64,000 nt of DNA from Raphanus sativus (Eukaryota > Streptophyta > Magnoliopsida > Brassicales > Brassicaceae), in the NCBI RefSeq assembly GCF_000801105.2, contig NC_079511.1, forward strand, positions 11,896,784 through 11,960,783. Reading direction: 5' to 3'. Both the position numbers and the translations under genes were made by a program. The notes beneath the pieces were generated by a model that saw nothing but the letters and a program-made list of their open reading frames with translations, ran no database searches and was not told the DNA's origin. Shown piece after piece: positions 35,101 to 46,706 of this stretch (position 1 is the stretch's first letter; every line of letters starts with the position of its first letter).

Positions 35101-38100
35101 AGGATTGACTTTCATCAAGTTTATTTCGCTTATCCTTCCAGACCAAACATGGTTTTTGAGAATCTGAGTTTCAGTATAAGTTCAGGCAAGACATTTGCAT
35201 TTGTCGGTCCAAGTGGTTCAGGGAAAAGCACAATCATATCAATGGTTCAACGCTTCTATGAACCCAAGTCCGGAGAGATTCTCCTGGATGGTAAAGACAT
35301 CAAGAACTTGAAGCTGAAATGGTTGAGGGAGCAGATGGGTTTAGTGAGCCAAGAACCAGCATTATTCGCCACGACAATAGCCTCGAATATTCTTATCGGT
35401 AAAGAGGATGCACATATGGATCAGGTTATAGAAGCTGCTAAAGCAGCCAACGCAGATAATTTCATTAAATCATTACCCGATGGTTACAATACTCAGGTAG
35501 TCTACTGAAACTTGCATAGTCATTATATGTTGATATGCGTTAAATCTAGAATGACACGTTAGTAGTAGTTAGCTGGAGAGCTCGCTGACCCAAAAGATAT
35601 AGGTCGTCTTCGTGTTGACCCAGTAGACGGTCCGCGATTTTTAGTTTACACTTTTATTGGGTTAAGTCTTAATTGATAGGAACATAAGCAAAGTATTTTG
35701 ATCTTTGTTATCCAATTAACAGTTATTATGAAAATATTTAGAATATTATTTAGAAGATACAGATGTTGTTCAAATGTTTTTTGCCAAATGCTTTCATATG
35801 AAATTTTGGTAGAACACATGTATTTAAAATATATATAGTTTCAAAAATAATTTAATATAGTTAAAATTAATTTTAAATTTCAAAAATAAGTAAAATTTAA
35901 AAATTAAATAATTATATATTTTAGATAGTAATATTTCATATTTAAAATAAAATTATAAGTTTATATTATATAATTATATATAAATAAATAAATTTATATT
36001 ATTTAAAAATATGATTATAAAATATAATATTATAAATATACATAAATTATATTATTTAGAAATAAACAGATTATATATCATAGATTGAATCTATGTGATA
36101 ATTTTATATATAAATCATTTATCTATCTATCTATCAATCATTTTATTAAATATATTTATAAAAATATATTACTTCTGTAGCATATTAATACTGTTTTATT
36201 GTCAACTCTATCAATCAAGACTTTAGATCCGGAACCCATAGCATTTGCACTTTTGAACCGAATACTATAATATATAAATAGATAGCATCCATGATAAAAT
36301 ATATAGATCATTTAATAATAATAAAAAAGAATTATTCGTACGAATGGGTGAATCATATTGAACATTTGTGTCTTTACTTCTTTTGGTTATCATATGTTTT
36401 CACATTGTCTTCTCGCATCCACTATAGCACATCTTTCATATATCCACTTCCTTGTTGGTCAATAGGTTGGAGAAGGAGGAACTCAGCTCTCAGGAGGACA
36501 GAAGCAGAGGATTGCAATTGCTCGAGCGGTTCTAAAAAGTCCAAAGATATTACTCTTAGATGAAGCAACAAGCGCACTTGATGCAGAATCAGAGAAGATT
36601 GTGCAGCAAGCACTCGACAATGTTATAGAGAAAAGAACAACAATCGTCATTGCACACAGATTATCAACCATCAGAAATGTTGACAAGATTCTTCTACTGA
36701 GAAATGGTCAAGTTATCGAAACCGGTAGCCACGCAGAACTGATGTCAAGAGGAGGAGATTACGCTAATCTCGTGAATTCCCAAGAGACAAATCCTCAATC
36801 CATTATGATGGAATCTTGTAAATCTCAATCTGGATCTTTAAGTTCAAGAAGGGTTGCTAGTTCAAGAAGGACTTCAAGCTTTAGGGATGATCAAGAAATG
36901 ACGGATGAAAAAGATTCAAATCAAGAAATTTTAAGCTCGTCTTCTATGGTATGGGAACTTATAAAGCTAAATGCTCCAGAGTGGCCTCATGCATTACTTG
37001 GCTCAATTGGTGCAGTTCTTGCTGGAGCACAACCAGCATTATTCTCCATAGGGATTGCTTACGTGCTCAACGCGTTTTATTCACCTTTTCCAAGTGTGAT
37101 TAAGCGTGAAGTCGAGAAGGTATCTATTGTCTTCGTTGGCGTTGGAGTTGTAACACCTCTCATATATCTCCTCCAACATTACTTCTATACACTTATGGGG
37201 GAGCGTCTAACATCTCGGGTTCGCTTATCCTTATTCTCAGGTAAGCACAAACAATTCAAACATCCTTATAAGAGCCTATACTGGGCGAAGTGAAATATTG
37301 GCATATATTGAGTCCCAAAATTCTTTATTTTTGAATGTTTATTTTTCCTTGCAACATTTGCAGCGGTTCTTTCGAATGAGATCGGTTGGTTCGATATGGA
37401 AGATAACGACACTGGCTCACTCACTTCAATCTTAGCTGCTGATGCAACGTTGGTGAGGAGTGCTCTAGCGGATCGCCTCTCGACAATAGTCCAAAACTTC
37501 TCTCTCACATTCACAGCACTAGCAGTTGCCTTCTTCTACAGTTGGCGTGTCGCAGCTGTTGTGACTGCTTGTTTCCCTATTCTCATTGCTGCTTCACTTA
37601 CCGAGGTAACTCAATAAGCCAAGATCCGCTGAGGACTGGTCATAGGCAAAACATAATGAAACATTCGACTTGACCTTAAAAAATTTTGGAGATAATTTAC
37701 ATACAATTTGGATAATTTAGAGCTAAACTGTAAGAAAAAAAAAATAATTTAAAAATTTGCGGCTTTCAAATCATAGAAGTAGCTCTATATATGCTCGACT
37801 ATATATATTTTTAAAATCTTGAATCTGAAAAACCTTAATATGTGTTATGTTACAGCAATTGTTTCTAAAGGGTTTTGGAGGAGATTACACAAGGGCTTAC
37901 TCTAAAGCAACTTCAGTGGCGCGTGAAGCTATTACGAATATAAGAACTGTGGCTTCGTTTGGTGCTGAAAAGACGATCTCGGAACAGTTTGCTTGTGAGC
38001 TAAGCAAACCCACCAAAAATGCCTTTCTCAGAGGTCATATCTCTGGATTTGGATACGGCTTGTCTCAATGTCTCGCGTTCTGTTCCTACGCTCTTGGTCT

Positions 38101-39061
38101 CTGGTACATTTCAGTTTTGATCAAGAGGAAGGAGACGAACTTTGCGGATAGTATCAAATCTTTCATGGTTTTGCTTGTCACGGCTTACTCGGTAGCGGAA
38201 ACGCTTGCTTTGACACCAGATATCGTGAAGGGCACGCAAGCACTCAGGTCGGTTTTTAGGGTTTTACATAGAGAGACTGAGATACATCCAGACCAGCCTA
38301 ACTCAATATCGGTCACTCAGATTAAAGGAGATATTGAGTTTAGAAACGTGGGCTTTGCGTACCCCGCAAGACTTGATATCCCCATTTTCCAAAACCTAAA
38401 CCTAAGAGTCTCAGCCGGGAAAAGTCTTGCGGTTGTTGGACCTAGTGGCTCAGGAAAGAGCACGGTGATTGGATTGATCATGAGATTCTACGATGTGAAC
38501 TACGGTAATGTCTGCATCGATGGGCAAGACATAAAAACCCTAAACCTACGTAGCTTGCGGAAGAAGCTAGCGTTGGTCCAGCAAGAACCAGCTCTGTTTT
38601 CAACGACCATTTACGAGAACATCAAGTACGGGAACGAGAACGCTTCGGAGGCAGAGATAATCGAAGCCGCGAAAGCTGCGAACGCGCACGAGTTCATAAG
38701 CAGGATGGAAGAAGGGTACAAGACGCACGTGGGTGAAAAGGGAGTGCAGTTATCAGGTGGTCAGAAACAGAGAGTGGCCATCGCGAGGGCGGTTCTAAAG
38801 GATCCTTCAGTGCTTCTCCTTGATGAGGCAACGAGTGCTTTGGACACGACCTCGGAGAAACTTGTCCAAGAGGCGCTTGACAAGCTTATGAAGGGAAGAA
38901 CCACGGTGGTGGTTGCTCATAGGCTCTCGACCATAAGAAACGCCGACACGATCGCTGTCTTGCACAAAGGAAGAGTTGTGGAGAAGGGAAGTCATCGAGA
39001 GCTTGTTTCTAAGTCCGATGGATTTTATAAGAAATTGACGAGTCTTCAAGAAGTGATGTAA
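32193..39061 (+). CDS. ABCB14: ABC transporter B family member 14-like (full-size ABCB)
   Basis: Nine exons: 32193-32468, 32556-32610, 32684-32859, 33899-34099, 34614-34873, 34956-35496, 36466-37240, 37364-37605, 37856-39061. Phases all join, giving 1243 aa, the usual ABCB length. It has the TM-NBD-TM-NBD layout. NBD1 has Walker [10 protein letters not shown] (407-415), signature LSGGQ (511-515), Walker B ILLLDE (531-536) and His in IAHRLS (567). NBD2 has Walker A (1037-1045), LSGGQ (1141-1145) and Walker B ending D1165-E1166. All catalytic residues are present. Sequence and neighbours fit Arabidopsis ABCB14 (At1g28010), a plasma-membrane exporter-type ABC protein reported to import malate into guard cells and linked to auxin transport. 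ABCB13 is its close paralogue and cannot be fully excluded. ATG 32193 is chosen because it opens [11 protein letters not shown] as in the family. Introns 3, 4 and 6 are enlarged by repeats, including a SINE. Confidence 0.95.
34121..34360 (-). mobile_element. SINE in intron 4 of ABCB14, antisense
   Basis: The body at 34138-34343 has a T run at its left end (A tail on the minus strand, preceded by CCAGGTTAA). Near its right end, minus-strand box-like motifs occur (GTCAGTGGTCGGGTGG, then GAATTCGTATCC). Perfect 17-bp duplications TGTTTCATACGTGTGTT flank it (34121-34137, 34344-34360). It lies wholly within the intron, 22 bp from the donor. Confidence 0.8.
35763..36240. repeat. AT-rich dispersed repeat, copy 2, in ABCB14 intron 6
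   Basis: Landmarks GTTCAAATG...GTAGAACACATGTATTTAAA...TATTACTTCTGTAGCATATT...CAATCAAGAC follow the same order as at 757-1540. This accounts for roughly half of the 969-bp intron. Confidence 0.5.
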
Positions 39062-39140
39062 CTTATGATCGGTGATTATTTTCTACTTCGCGCTTTGTTT
39101 TGATAGCAATCACTAGCTTACTAAAGTACAAATGGAAAAC

Positions 39141-39185
39141 AAGGAATTACCGGCAGTTGACAAAAAAAAAAAGGAATTACCGGCA
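39141..39185 (+). mobile_element. Micro-retroposon (15 bp) in the ABCB14 3' region
   Basis: GTTGACAAAAAAAAA at 39156-39170 is flanked by perfect copies of AAGGAATTACCGGCA (39141-39155, 39171-39185). It sits about 95 bp after the ABCB14 stop codon, in the likely 3' UTR. Confidence 0.85.
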
Positions 39186-39394
39186 CAGCATGGGACATGC
39201 ATCTAGCTTTCTCGTTGATACGTCTAAATTATCACATAGTTTAGTTAATACATTACATGGACATCTATTTGAAATTTTTAATAAATATACAAGTATTTAC
39301 ATAACATGCTTGATTGTTATATCTGCATCTAATTTAGTACACAGAAGTTAATTTTATCACACTGCAGGACTCTTAATTTAATCACATAACACTA

Positions 39395-40010
39395 AGAGCC
39401 TCACTGGTTTAACCGCAGTTGCGGTTGCGGTTGCGAGAATTTACGGGTGTGGGTGGTTGTGGTTTCAAGCGTTTTCGAGAGATTTGTATGATTGGTACAC
39501 CGGTTATAAATTGTTGCGTTTGCGGGATTCTTATGACTGGTAAACTACCAATCGCACCATCTGTTAAATAATAAATTAACAATATTTACATTTTGTATAA
39601 TTATAAAAATATTAAAAATTATAATAATATAATAAATATAAAATTTATAGTTATAAAATCATATTATTAAATTTTAAAAATTTATAGAAAATATTTTGGT
39701 TTTAAATTTTTATGATATAAATTAAAATATAATATGTATACATTTTATAATTTATATTATTTCAATTTAAAAAATTTATTGGATATTTTTAGTATTATTT
39801 TTATTTATTTTGTTTTTAAAAAAAAAATTATCCTCCCGCAACCGCCTGCAACCGCAAAACGCTACCTGGAACCAGCTTTTGATTTTAAGAGGTTCGGAGC
39901 GGTTTGAAGCGATTTATAACGTTTTCTGTGATTGTTTTGAAACGCCAATAACCGCTGCAAACCGCAAAAGCTGCGTTTGCGGGTGGTAGCGGGAAAACCA
40001 GTCATGCCCC
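39395..40010. mobile_element. hAT-like MITE with GCGG/CCGC-rich ends
   Basis: GAGCCTCACTGGTTTAACCG at the left and GCGGGAAAACCAGTCATGCC at the right are inverted repeats. Both sub-terminal regions are full of ACCGCAACCGC/GCGGTTGCGG words around an AT-only core. This is the build of a hAT-type non-autonomous element. The expected 8-bp duplication is not clear. Confidence 0.6.
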
Positions 40011-40678
40011 TAACTAGATCTTGCGCAACCGCGCAGATGTTTATTTTCAATTTTATTTACGTATATATTTGTTTAAATATTAGTGATATATATATATATG
40101 TTTAACGTTAATATATATATATATATATATTTATTTATTTTATTTTATTTTTATCTGCATTTAGTTATTAAAAAAAATTAATATATGCATGAAAAACACA
40201 TTTGAAATTATTTTGTACTTAATTTATGTTAAATTTTGACCGGACCTTTAAAGTTGAATTATTTTTACCAATAATATTTACGCCTATTCATTTTAGATAT
40301 TATATTTAACTAGGGTCGGACTCGTCCTACGGGCGGATAAGCAATGAAAAAGTATATTTTAAAATTTCATAAATATTTTGGTTTGTTTTTAATTATAAAT
40401 TTCGATATTTTATTTCATATTTGACTATTTGTATTAATTTTGGAATTGTATATTTGTAATATTTTAAAACAAATATATTTTTCATAGTGTTCGGAATATT
40501 TAATTTTTATATAATAGATTTGAAATATATTATACTATTAAAACAGAATGCCTTTTTTGAGGTACCCTTTTGTTTCAACAATATTTACAAGATTTTGCTA
40601 TTAGAGTATTTTTAAGCTATGATTTTAATTAAATGGTATTTTTGCATAAATTTCTGAAATTCAAATTAAAACAGAATA
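40011..40678. other. Intergenic with Helitron-type ends
   Basis: A minus-strand Helitron-like 3' end lies at 40320 (AACTAGGGTCGG on plus, with GC-rich CCTACGGGCGGA inside). A plus-strand Helitron-like 5' start lies near 40537 (ATACTATTAAAACAGAATGC). They do not pair with each other, and partners were not found. (TA)n runs near 40089-40130. Confidence 0.4.
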
Positions 40679-40861
40679 CAGTATAACCTTTTTAAATTAA
40701 TAATCGATAGATTAATATCTCTATAAATTAATATAATTTCATAGTTCAAATTGAGTTTTTGGTTCAATTAGTATCTCGATAAATTAATAATCTCTATAAA
40801 TTAATAAAAAAATATAATTTTGGTGCAGTCCCAACATTATTAATTTATAGAGGTTTCACTG
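40679..40861. mobile_element. Emigrant-like MITE (TA target)
   Basis: CAGTATAACCTTTTTAAATT at the left and TTAATTTATAGAGGTTTCACTG at the right are inverted repeats, flanked by TA (40677-40678, 40862-40863). The TIR wording, beginning CAGTRAAACCTCTATAAATT, is that of the Arabidopsis Emigrant family (pogo/mariner-derived). Confidence 0.75.
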
Positions 40862-40863
40862 TA

Positions 40864-42516
40864 TTCCCTTAATCAACACCTAAGATATTAGGCAGTTTTA
40901 TTTTGTCAAACAGAAAGAAAATAAAAATCAGCTCTTCTTTGGAAAAGGAGTAAAATAATGGTTTGTGGCATAAGTGTATATAGTGCAAAAATGATATGTT
41001 GTATATTATGTTCAATAATTAATATGAAAAGTGGAAATACTGCAAAATGTTTGCCACCGTGTATATATATATATATATGATGTTCATTAGACACAGATAT
41101 CCTTTGAATATAACAAGTGGAATCTGATATTTATGGCATAAATAATTTTATTGAATTAATAATTTACAAATGATAAAAATATATTTAATGAAGGAAAAAA
41201 AATTCTTTAGAAACACAACAACACAAAAAAGAATATTATACGATTTTCTAAGGATAATAATAAGAAAGATCATGTTTTACTATTTTAATAAAATAGATAT
41301 TAAAACAACGATAAGAAAACTAATGAAATATTAGTCTTTGCCGTATTATCTGAAACTCAAAAACCAATATTTTCAAAACCGACTAAAACACCGAATCGGA
41401 CAATCTCAGTATTTTGAAATTCGATCCGAACACCAAACCGGACAACTCTCGGATTAGTGGGACACTAGATCAACCGCGGGTAAATCACTGGTTAAAAATA
41501 AATTAATTTTATTATACAATAATATATAAGCTATGAAAATAAAAATATAAAAACTAAAGTTAAGTATTTCCTAAATGTTGTTTAACACGTAAAATAATAT
41601 TTTGGATATGTAGAAAATACTATATTTTTATTTTAATTTTGACCAACGAAATATCAAAAAAAAGATTCAACTATTTAATTTTTTTTGGTAAAAATTAGAA
41701 CTTAGGAGTTATGACATCTAACAAAAATATATCAAAACTTAAAATTCATAAATATTTAAATGTCTAATGTGAAAAAAGTCAACGCATAATTATAATAAAA
41801 TCAGTAACTTTCAAGATCAAACATAGTTAGAATCATGTAAAACAAAAAGATAAAATAAGCTCATGCGATTCACGACAAAGAATGGAAAACATAGTAGAGC
41901 TTAGAACATGTAAGACGTACTAAGCGAGATTTATGATAAGCTGAGAACTTAGAACATGTAAAAACCTAATTTCTTAATCAAAATTTAGAATAGAAAACAG
42001 ATTAAAAACATAATTAAAAACTAAAAATGTAAAGTTACTTTATTGGTTCAACCAATGATTTAACCGGTAGAGTTCTCGGTTTTAGTGATTTTTACAGGTT
42101 TTATTGTGTTTTAAATATTGATTTTTTTCACAAATCCCAAACTTCGTTTATCTTGGGTCATGGTTTACCGGTTCAACCGTGAGTACGAATCGGGTTTCAA
42201 AACACTGCCAAAAACTGTACCCGAAACGAATAAAATCAGAAAACAAATCGGATTGAAATTATTAAAAAAACGGTTTTTTATTTCTCTAAAACAAAAACTG
42301 AAACCAAACCAAAAACCGAAGAAGTACCTGAATATTCGAAATATAATAAAATATTTATTATTTTAAATTTATATATACAAATATAATTTATAAATAAAAA
42401 TATTCAAAATAACCTCATTACTCCAATTTTTGTAGTTTTCCGGGTTTAACTATTGTTTTAAGCATTTAATTTATGCTTTCTTTGTTTTGTAGTCTTCGGT
42501 GAGATCTAGCATCGCC
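40864..42516. other. AT-rich intergenic sequence
   Basis: Includes a GGTTCAACC/AACCGGTT-type low-complexity stretch near 42040-42330. No supportable gene. Confidence 0.4.
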
Positions 42517-42519
42517 TAA

Positions 42520-42827
42520 GGACAACATTATCAGGTGGGACGCAGGTAAACTAAAGCTCTTATTCTCTGTTGAGTCATAGTTCGTGTAAGTCGTGAATGA
42601 GCCCCAAAGGTTCTTCAAATCTTTTTCTTTTTTCTGTTTTCTGTTTATAAAAAAAGTGAACCAATTGCGGACCACTACGTGTCGTGGGACCCGCAAACAG
42701 AGTCAAGGACACAGCAAGAACGCGCCTTAGATAAGGACTTCTCTCCTCTTGTTCTTCTTGGTTTGGCCCTTTGGGCGGTTTGTGGTCCCTCTAAGGACCA
42801 AGCAAGTACCATCCAATAATGTTGGTC
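42520..42827. mobile_element. MITE, PIF/Harbinger-like (TAA), first of an adjacent pair
   Basis: Left end GGACAACATTATCAGGTGGG and right end ATCCAATAATGTTGGTC are inverted repeats. TAA flanks at 42517-42519 and 42828-42830. Confidence 0.7.
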
Positions 42828-42830
42828 TAA

Positions 42831-43038
42831 GAGCAACGTTATCGCAAGGACGATTTCGAGTCCTTAAAATAAAAAAAAAAAGCAAAGGATGCAGAAAGAA
42901 CAAGAAGGACGACAGTGCAAGACGACGAAGGACGTTCCTTGTTTAAGAACTTTTTCCCCTTGGTCCCCCTTGGTTTCTGTGATTTGTGGTCTTCCTCCCG
43001 ACGAAGGACGCAAGAAGGACCTTGCCATGACCTTGCTC
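42831..43038. mobile_element. MITE, PIF/Harbinger-like (TAA), second of an adjacent pair
   Basis: Left end GAGCAACGTTATCGCAAGG and right end CCTTGCCATGACCTTGCTC are inverted repeats. TAA flanks at 42828-42830 and 43039-43041. The left TAA is shared with the preceding MITE. Confidence 0.75.
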
Positions 43039-43041
43039 TAA

Positions 43042-44185
43042 GGTCACTTAGTTAGATCCTACTATACCTAATCGAAACATTAGATTTTCACCACAACAAA
43101 ACTAGTTTATCTCTCTGCTCGAAATGAATTTAGACCACGAGATACAAAGATAGTAATCAACACAAGATAGTAACTAACATTTAGTTGGTTTTAATTTCCG
43201 CTCAAACTATTAACTCCTAGGATAAGAGTTCAGTCCGTGTACCAACAGTATCATCCGCATTGGTGCATTCCGATCGAGCCCCATACCCTCCGTCTACCAC
43301 TATCATGTTCCCACGCCTGAAACCGAACAGAAATGCCAGTAATGAAACACGAGCCTTGACGACTGCAATAGGACTTGTACACCAAATCTCGACCAAGAGG
43401 TGCAGAGTTTTCTACCACCGGAACGACCATGGGTCGACATCGGCGCTGGGAAGTAGAGCTATGCCGCGCATCACCAGCAGAGACCTTTTCTCCTGTTGGC
43501 TACTCTGCTGTTGAGCCTACTTGCAGTGTGTCGTCTCATAGAACCGAAGGACAAGCCTCTTTCTGCCGCAGGTCTCACCACCGCAAGGGAAGGTAGATCA
43601 TGGGTAGAGGAGACGTCTTGCCAGGTCACGCGCCAGAAATCACTATAGGTGAAAACCAGATCTGACAAAACCTTTAACCCTAAAAGTTGACTCTCGCATT
43701 CGATATTCCACTTTGAATCTTGCTGTCTCTTCATAAAAATGCTGTGAACCATCTCCGCCAAACGCAAAGGATCTTTGGGAGAGATCTCGACACCACAAAG
43801 AGATGTGCATATCCATCTGAAGATAATGTAGAGGAGGAGAACAAAGGGAAAAAGAGATAGAGGAAGAACAGCGCCTCTAGCACCGTCGAGAGTTTTGATT
43901 TCTAAGAAACTACTGTTGTTGTTCAATCAGTGACTTAAAATCAAGAATTCTAAAATCTCTAAAGAATGCCTTGAATTTTGAATTCACTAATTTATTCATG
44001 AAATTTTGCAAGAGATTATTTGAAATCAATTGAAAAATCCAAAGAATTATAAAATCTTTCAATGTTATTCATTAAAAGATACTAGATTTTAAAATATAAT
44101 TGAAAGTCAAAACATTCCAATTGTGTTTACATTTTTAAAAATATATGATTGAATAACACGTGTTTCTCAACCCGATGCAGCTGCT
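43042..44185. other. Unassigned interval with a coding-like minus-strand stretch
   Basis: 43471-43926 is open on the minus strand for 151 codons (MNNNSSFLEIKTLDGARGAV, a hydrophobic LFPFVLLLYIIF segment, later FTYSDFWRVTWQDVSSTHDL). Composition is less AT-rich than the surroundings from 43200 to 43930. I do not recognise a family. It could be a captured or retroposed gene fragment. 43940-44140 is AT-rich 3' flank of the PPR gene. Confidence 0.3.
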
Positions 44186-46706
44186 TTAGAATATCCTCGG
44201 CCAAAACCATATCCACCAGCATTTTCTCATAGAAAGTACGACCACGACACAAAAGACGAACACATACGTCACGACCCTGCCTATAAAAGCCTTCACCGTC
44301 CTTAAATGCATCTCAATCATCTTCCCTCTAATGGAACTTATCAATTCACTAAATTTCAATTTGTTTCCTTCTGCACAAAACCGAGAAATTAACAAACCAG
44401 GTATGCTCAAGTCCAGGTTCGGTCCAACCGGTGTCCACTCTCCGTATACCTTTTCAGCTCCTTCTACATCGTCTAGCTTCAACAAAGTAGCAATAACAGT
44501 TTTATACATATCATCCTTCAACTTCTCATTTTCGTTCCAAAAAAGGTACCAATTATACTCCAACTTCGCATTCTCCTTGAACTCGTTCCAAAGACGGTAC
44601 ACTTCTTCTTTACTCCCTGCCACACCACCAAACATCTCTATAGCTTTTTCTATGGATCCTGCTTTAGCGTAAGTCTTTGCCACTGCAGCCATGGTCTCTG
44701 TTTCTAGTTTGATCCCTTCTTCTCCACTCCACTTTTTCATAAACGTTTCCGTAGCTTCTACGTTTGGCTCAGCCGCATATATTCCCAAGACTTTGTTCAC
44801 CATGAGACTATCGGGAGCCACGTTGTTCTCTTCCATCTCACGAAGAAACTCCTCGACCATATTTCTTTGACTGTGGAAAGAGAGCATCGAGTTGAACGGT
44901 GAAGGTTTCATAAGGAAACCAAGCTCTCTCATCTTCTCAAAAATTGCCTTGGCCTTACCTAAATGTGTATCAGATTTTGCGTAAGAACTCAAGAGAGTTG
45001 CGTAGACAGTGTAATCCTTCATGTTCTCAGGGATGTTTTTAAAGAACTTCTCTGCTTCTTCCAAACCCAACACAACTTCAACCATATGAAGCCGAGCTGC
45101 ATAATCTTCAGGATAAATATTGCAAGCCCTTTTTTCATCCATCCACTCTGAAACCTAACATTTGAAAGAGATATTAGAACATTAAATCTCCCAATAAAAT
45201 GATATAAAAAATGAAAAGAGAAGATGTGAAAGTCTTTTTTTTTTGGAAGTGTGAAAGTTTTTTATATGTCACATGTGTCTATGGTTAGTATTTATTTGAA
45301 TATTAAAAATCTATACGAAGATCATATTTCTCAACCAATGATGATGCGTTCACAAGCCTATAGTCATTTCACAAGTATTATGAAAGAGAGAACGAGTTCA
45401 AAAAAAATTATATGTAGAAGGGTGAATCAGTAATCAACTAACCTGAAGTGCTTTAGAAAACTGATTAGAATCATGAAGATTCTTGATGAGGCATTTGAGT
45501 TCAGACACTCTCATTCTACTTCCCCATTGGTCCAAAAGCGGATTGATTGGTCTCCTCATTCTTATGTTCTTTATTAAACTTTTCATAAGTTTCTCAGCTT
45601 CATCCAACATTCCTCTCCCTCGATAACCAGAGGCCAACATAGTTGGGATCCGTATATCAAACTCAAGAGGCAAAGATTCCCACACTTTGTAAATCTCTCC
45701 AGCCTCAGCGATAGCGTCTAGCTTTAAGAGTGAACTGATCACAGTTAGATAATCATTGCTATCACAGCACTGTTCTGTGGTCTTATTGCAAAGGTTCCAT
45801 ATCCGTAGCACCTCTTCTTTCTTTTCAGCTTCACCATACAGCTTCGTGAGAAGCTCGTAAGCTTGTTTAAACGACTTGGGGTCAACCAGTAGTTTCTCGG
45901 TTGAAGTGAGCAATTTTACCGCCTTTTCTTGTGAGCCATCTTTGAGGCAAGCCGTTGCCATGTCAAGAGTAATGAGCCACTCAAGGGTGCTCCAGTTCCC
46001 ACAATTTTCTTCCCACGCAGTTGATAGCTTCCCCATCGGCGTCACGTCAGACAAGTATAGCTTCGACACGTGGTTCAGAGTGACGCTGTCGGCAGCCACG
46101 TTGTTAGCTTGCATCTCACGCAAAAGGTCATCGACTTTATCTCGATTATTTAGGGAACCGTAGAGAGACATCATTGCATTGTAAGGAGAAGGGCTCGTGA
46201 GAAGACGTAACTCCCTCATTTTCTCGAACGTGGCTTCGGCTTTAGGCAGAGTCTTGTCCGATCGTGATCGTGCGTACAAGGCTAACAGACTAGTGTAGAC
46301 AGAACCGTCTCTCGCGCTATGTGGTATACTTTCGAAGAACTTCTCTGCTTCTTCTAACTCGACAACATTATCTAACATCCACTCTGACACCTAATGACAT
46401 CATCACCATATGACATCATCAATGAACATTCAACGTATAGCTGATCAGAGCATAAAGAATGAAAACCTGAAGGGCTTGGAGAGATTGGTCGGAATCACGA
46501 AGCTTTTCGATGATGACTCTCACGTGAGAAGGGTTGATGTGATTCCCCTGTTGCCGCCACTGTTTTAGCACAGGAATGATCTGTGCTTTCTGATCAAGAG
46601 CCTCTGTTAGACGATTCTGCAAAGTTTGATTAGCCGAGGACGATAGGGTTCGGAGGAAGGTGTGACTCCTGTATAGCTTTGCGTGTCGTACAAGAATTCT
46701 CATCAT
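44186..46706 (-). CDS. PPR protein, type A: fused double unit with hydrophobic C-terminus
   Basis: Three exons on the minus strand, 46706-46467, 46390-45443 and 45154-44186, all phase-0 junctions, giving 718 aa. Residues 1-80 hold a basic presequence-like start (MMRILVRHAKLYRSHTF) and the family helix IIPVLKQWRQQGNHINP. Exons 2 (81-396) and 3 (397-718) both open with VSEWM and carry EAEKFF..IP, VYTSLLALYA/VYATLLSSYA, PSPYNAMMSLYG/PSPFNSMLSFHS. The end of exon 2 (INPLLDQWGSRMRVSELKCL...SKALQ) repeats the pattern of exon 1, so the protein is two family units head to tail. A hydrophobic stretch (about 688-705, VVTYVFVFCVVVVLSM) follows near the C-terminus, then KCWWIWFWPRIF. P-class PPR proteins bind organellar RNA; the target here is unknown. 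Synteny suggests At1g28020 as counterpart. No lesions seen. Confidence 0.85.
45225..45258 (-). mobile_element. Micro-retroposon (~16 bp) in intron 2 of PPR-A, empty in the paralogue
   Basis: A T run followed by GGAAG (45234-45249) lies between two copies of TGTGAAAGT (45225-45233, 45250-45258). The paralogous intron near 8678-8705 reads GAAAAACTTTCATACTTTCA on the opposite strand with no A run. The short duplication makes this the weakest of the set. Confidence 0.55.
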
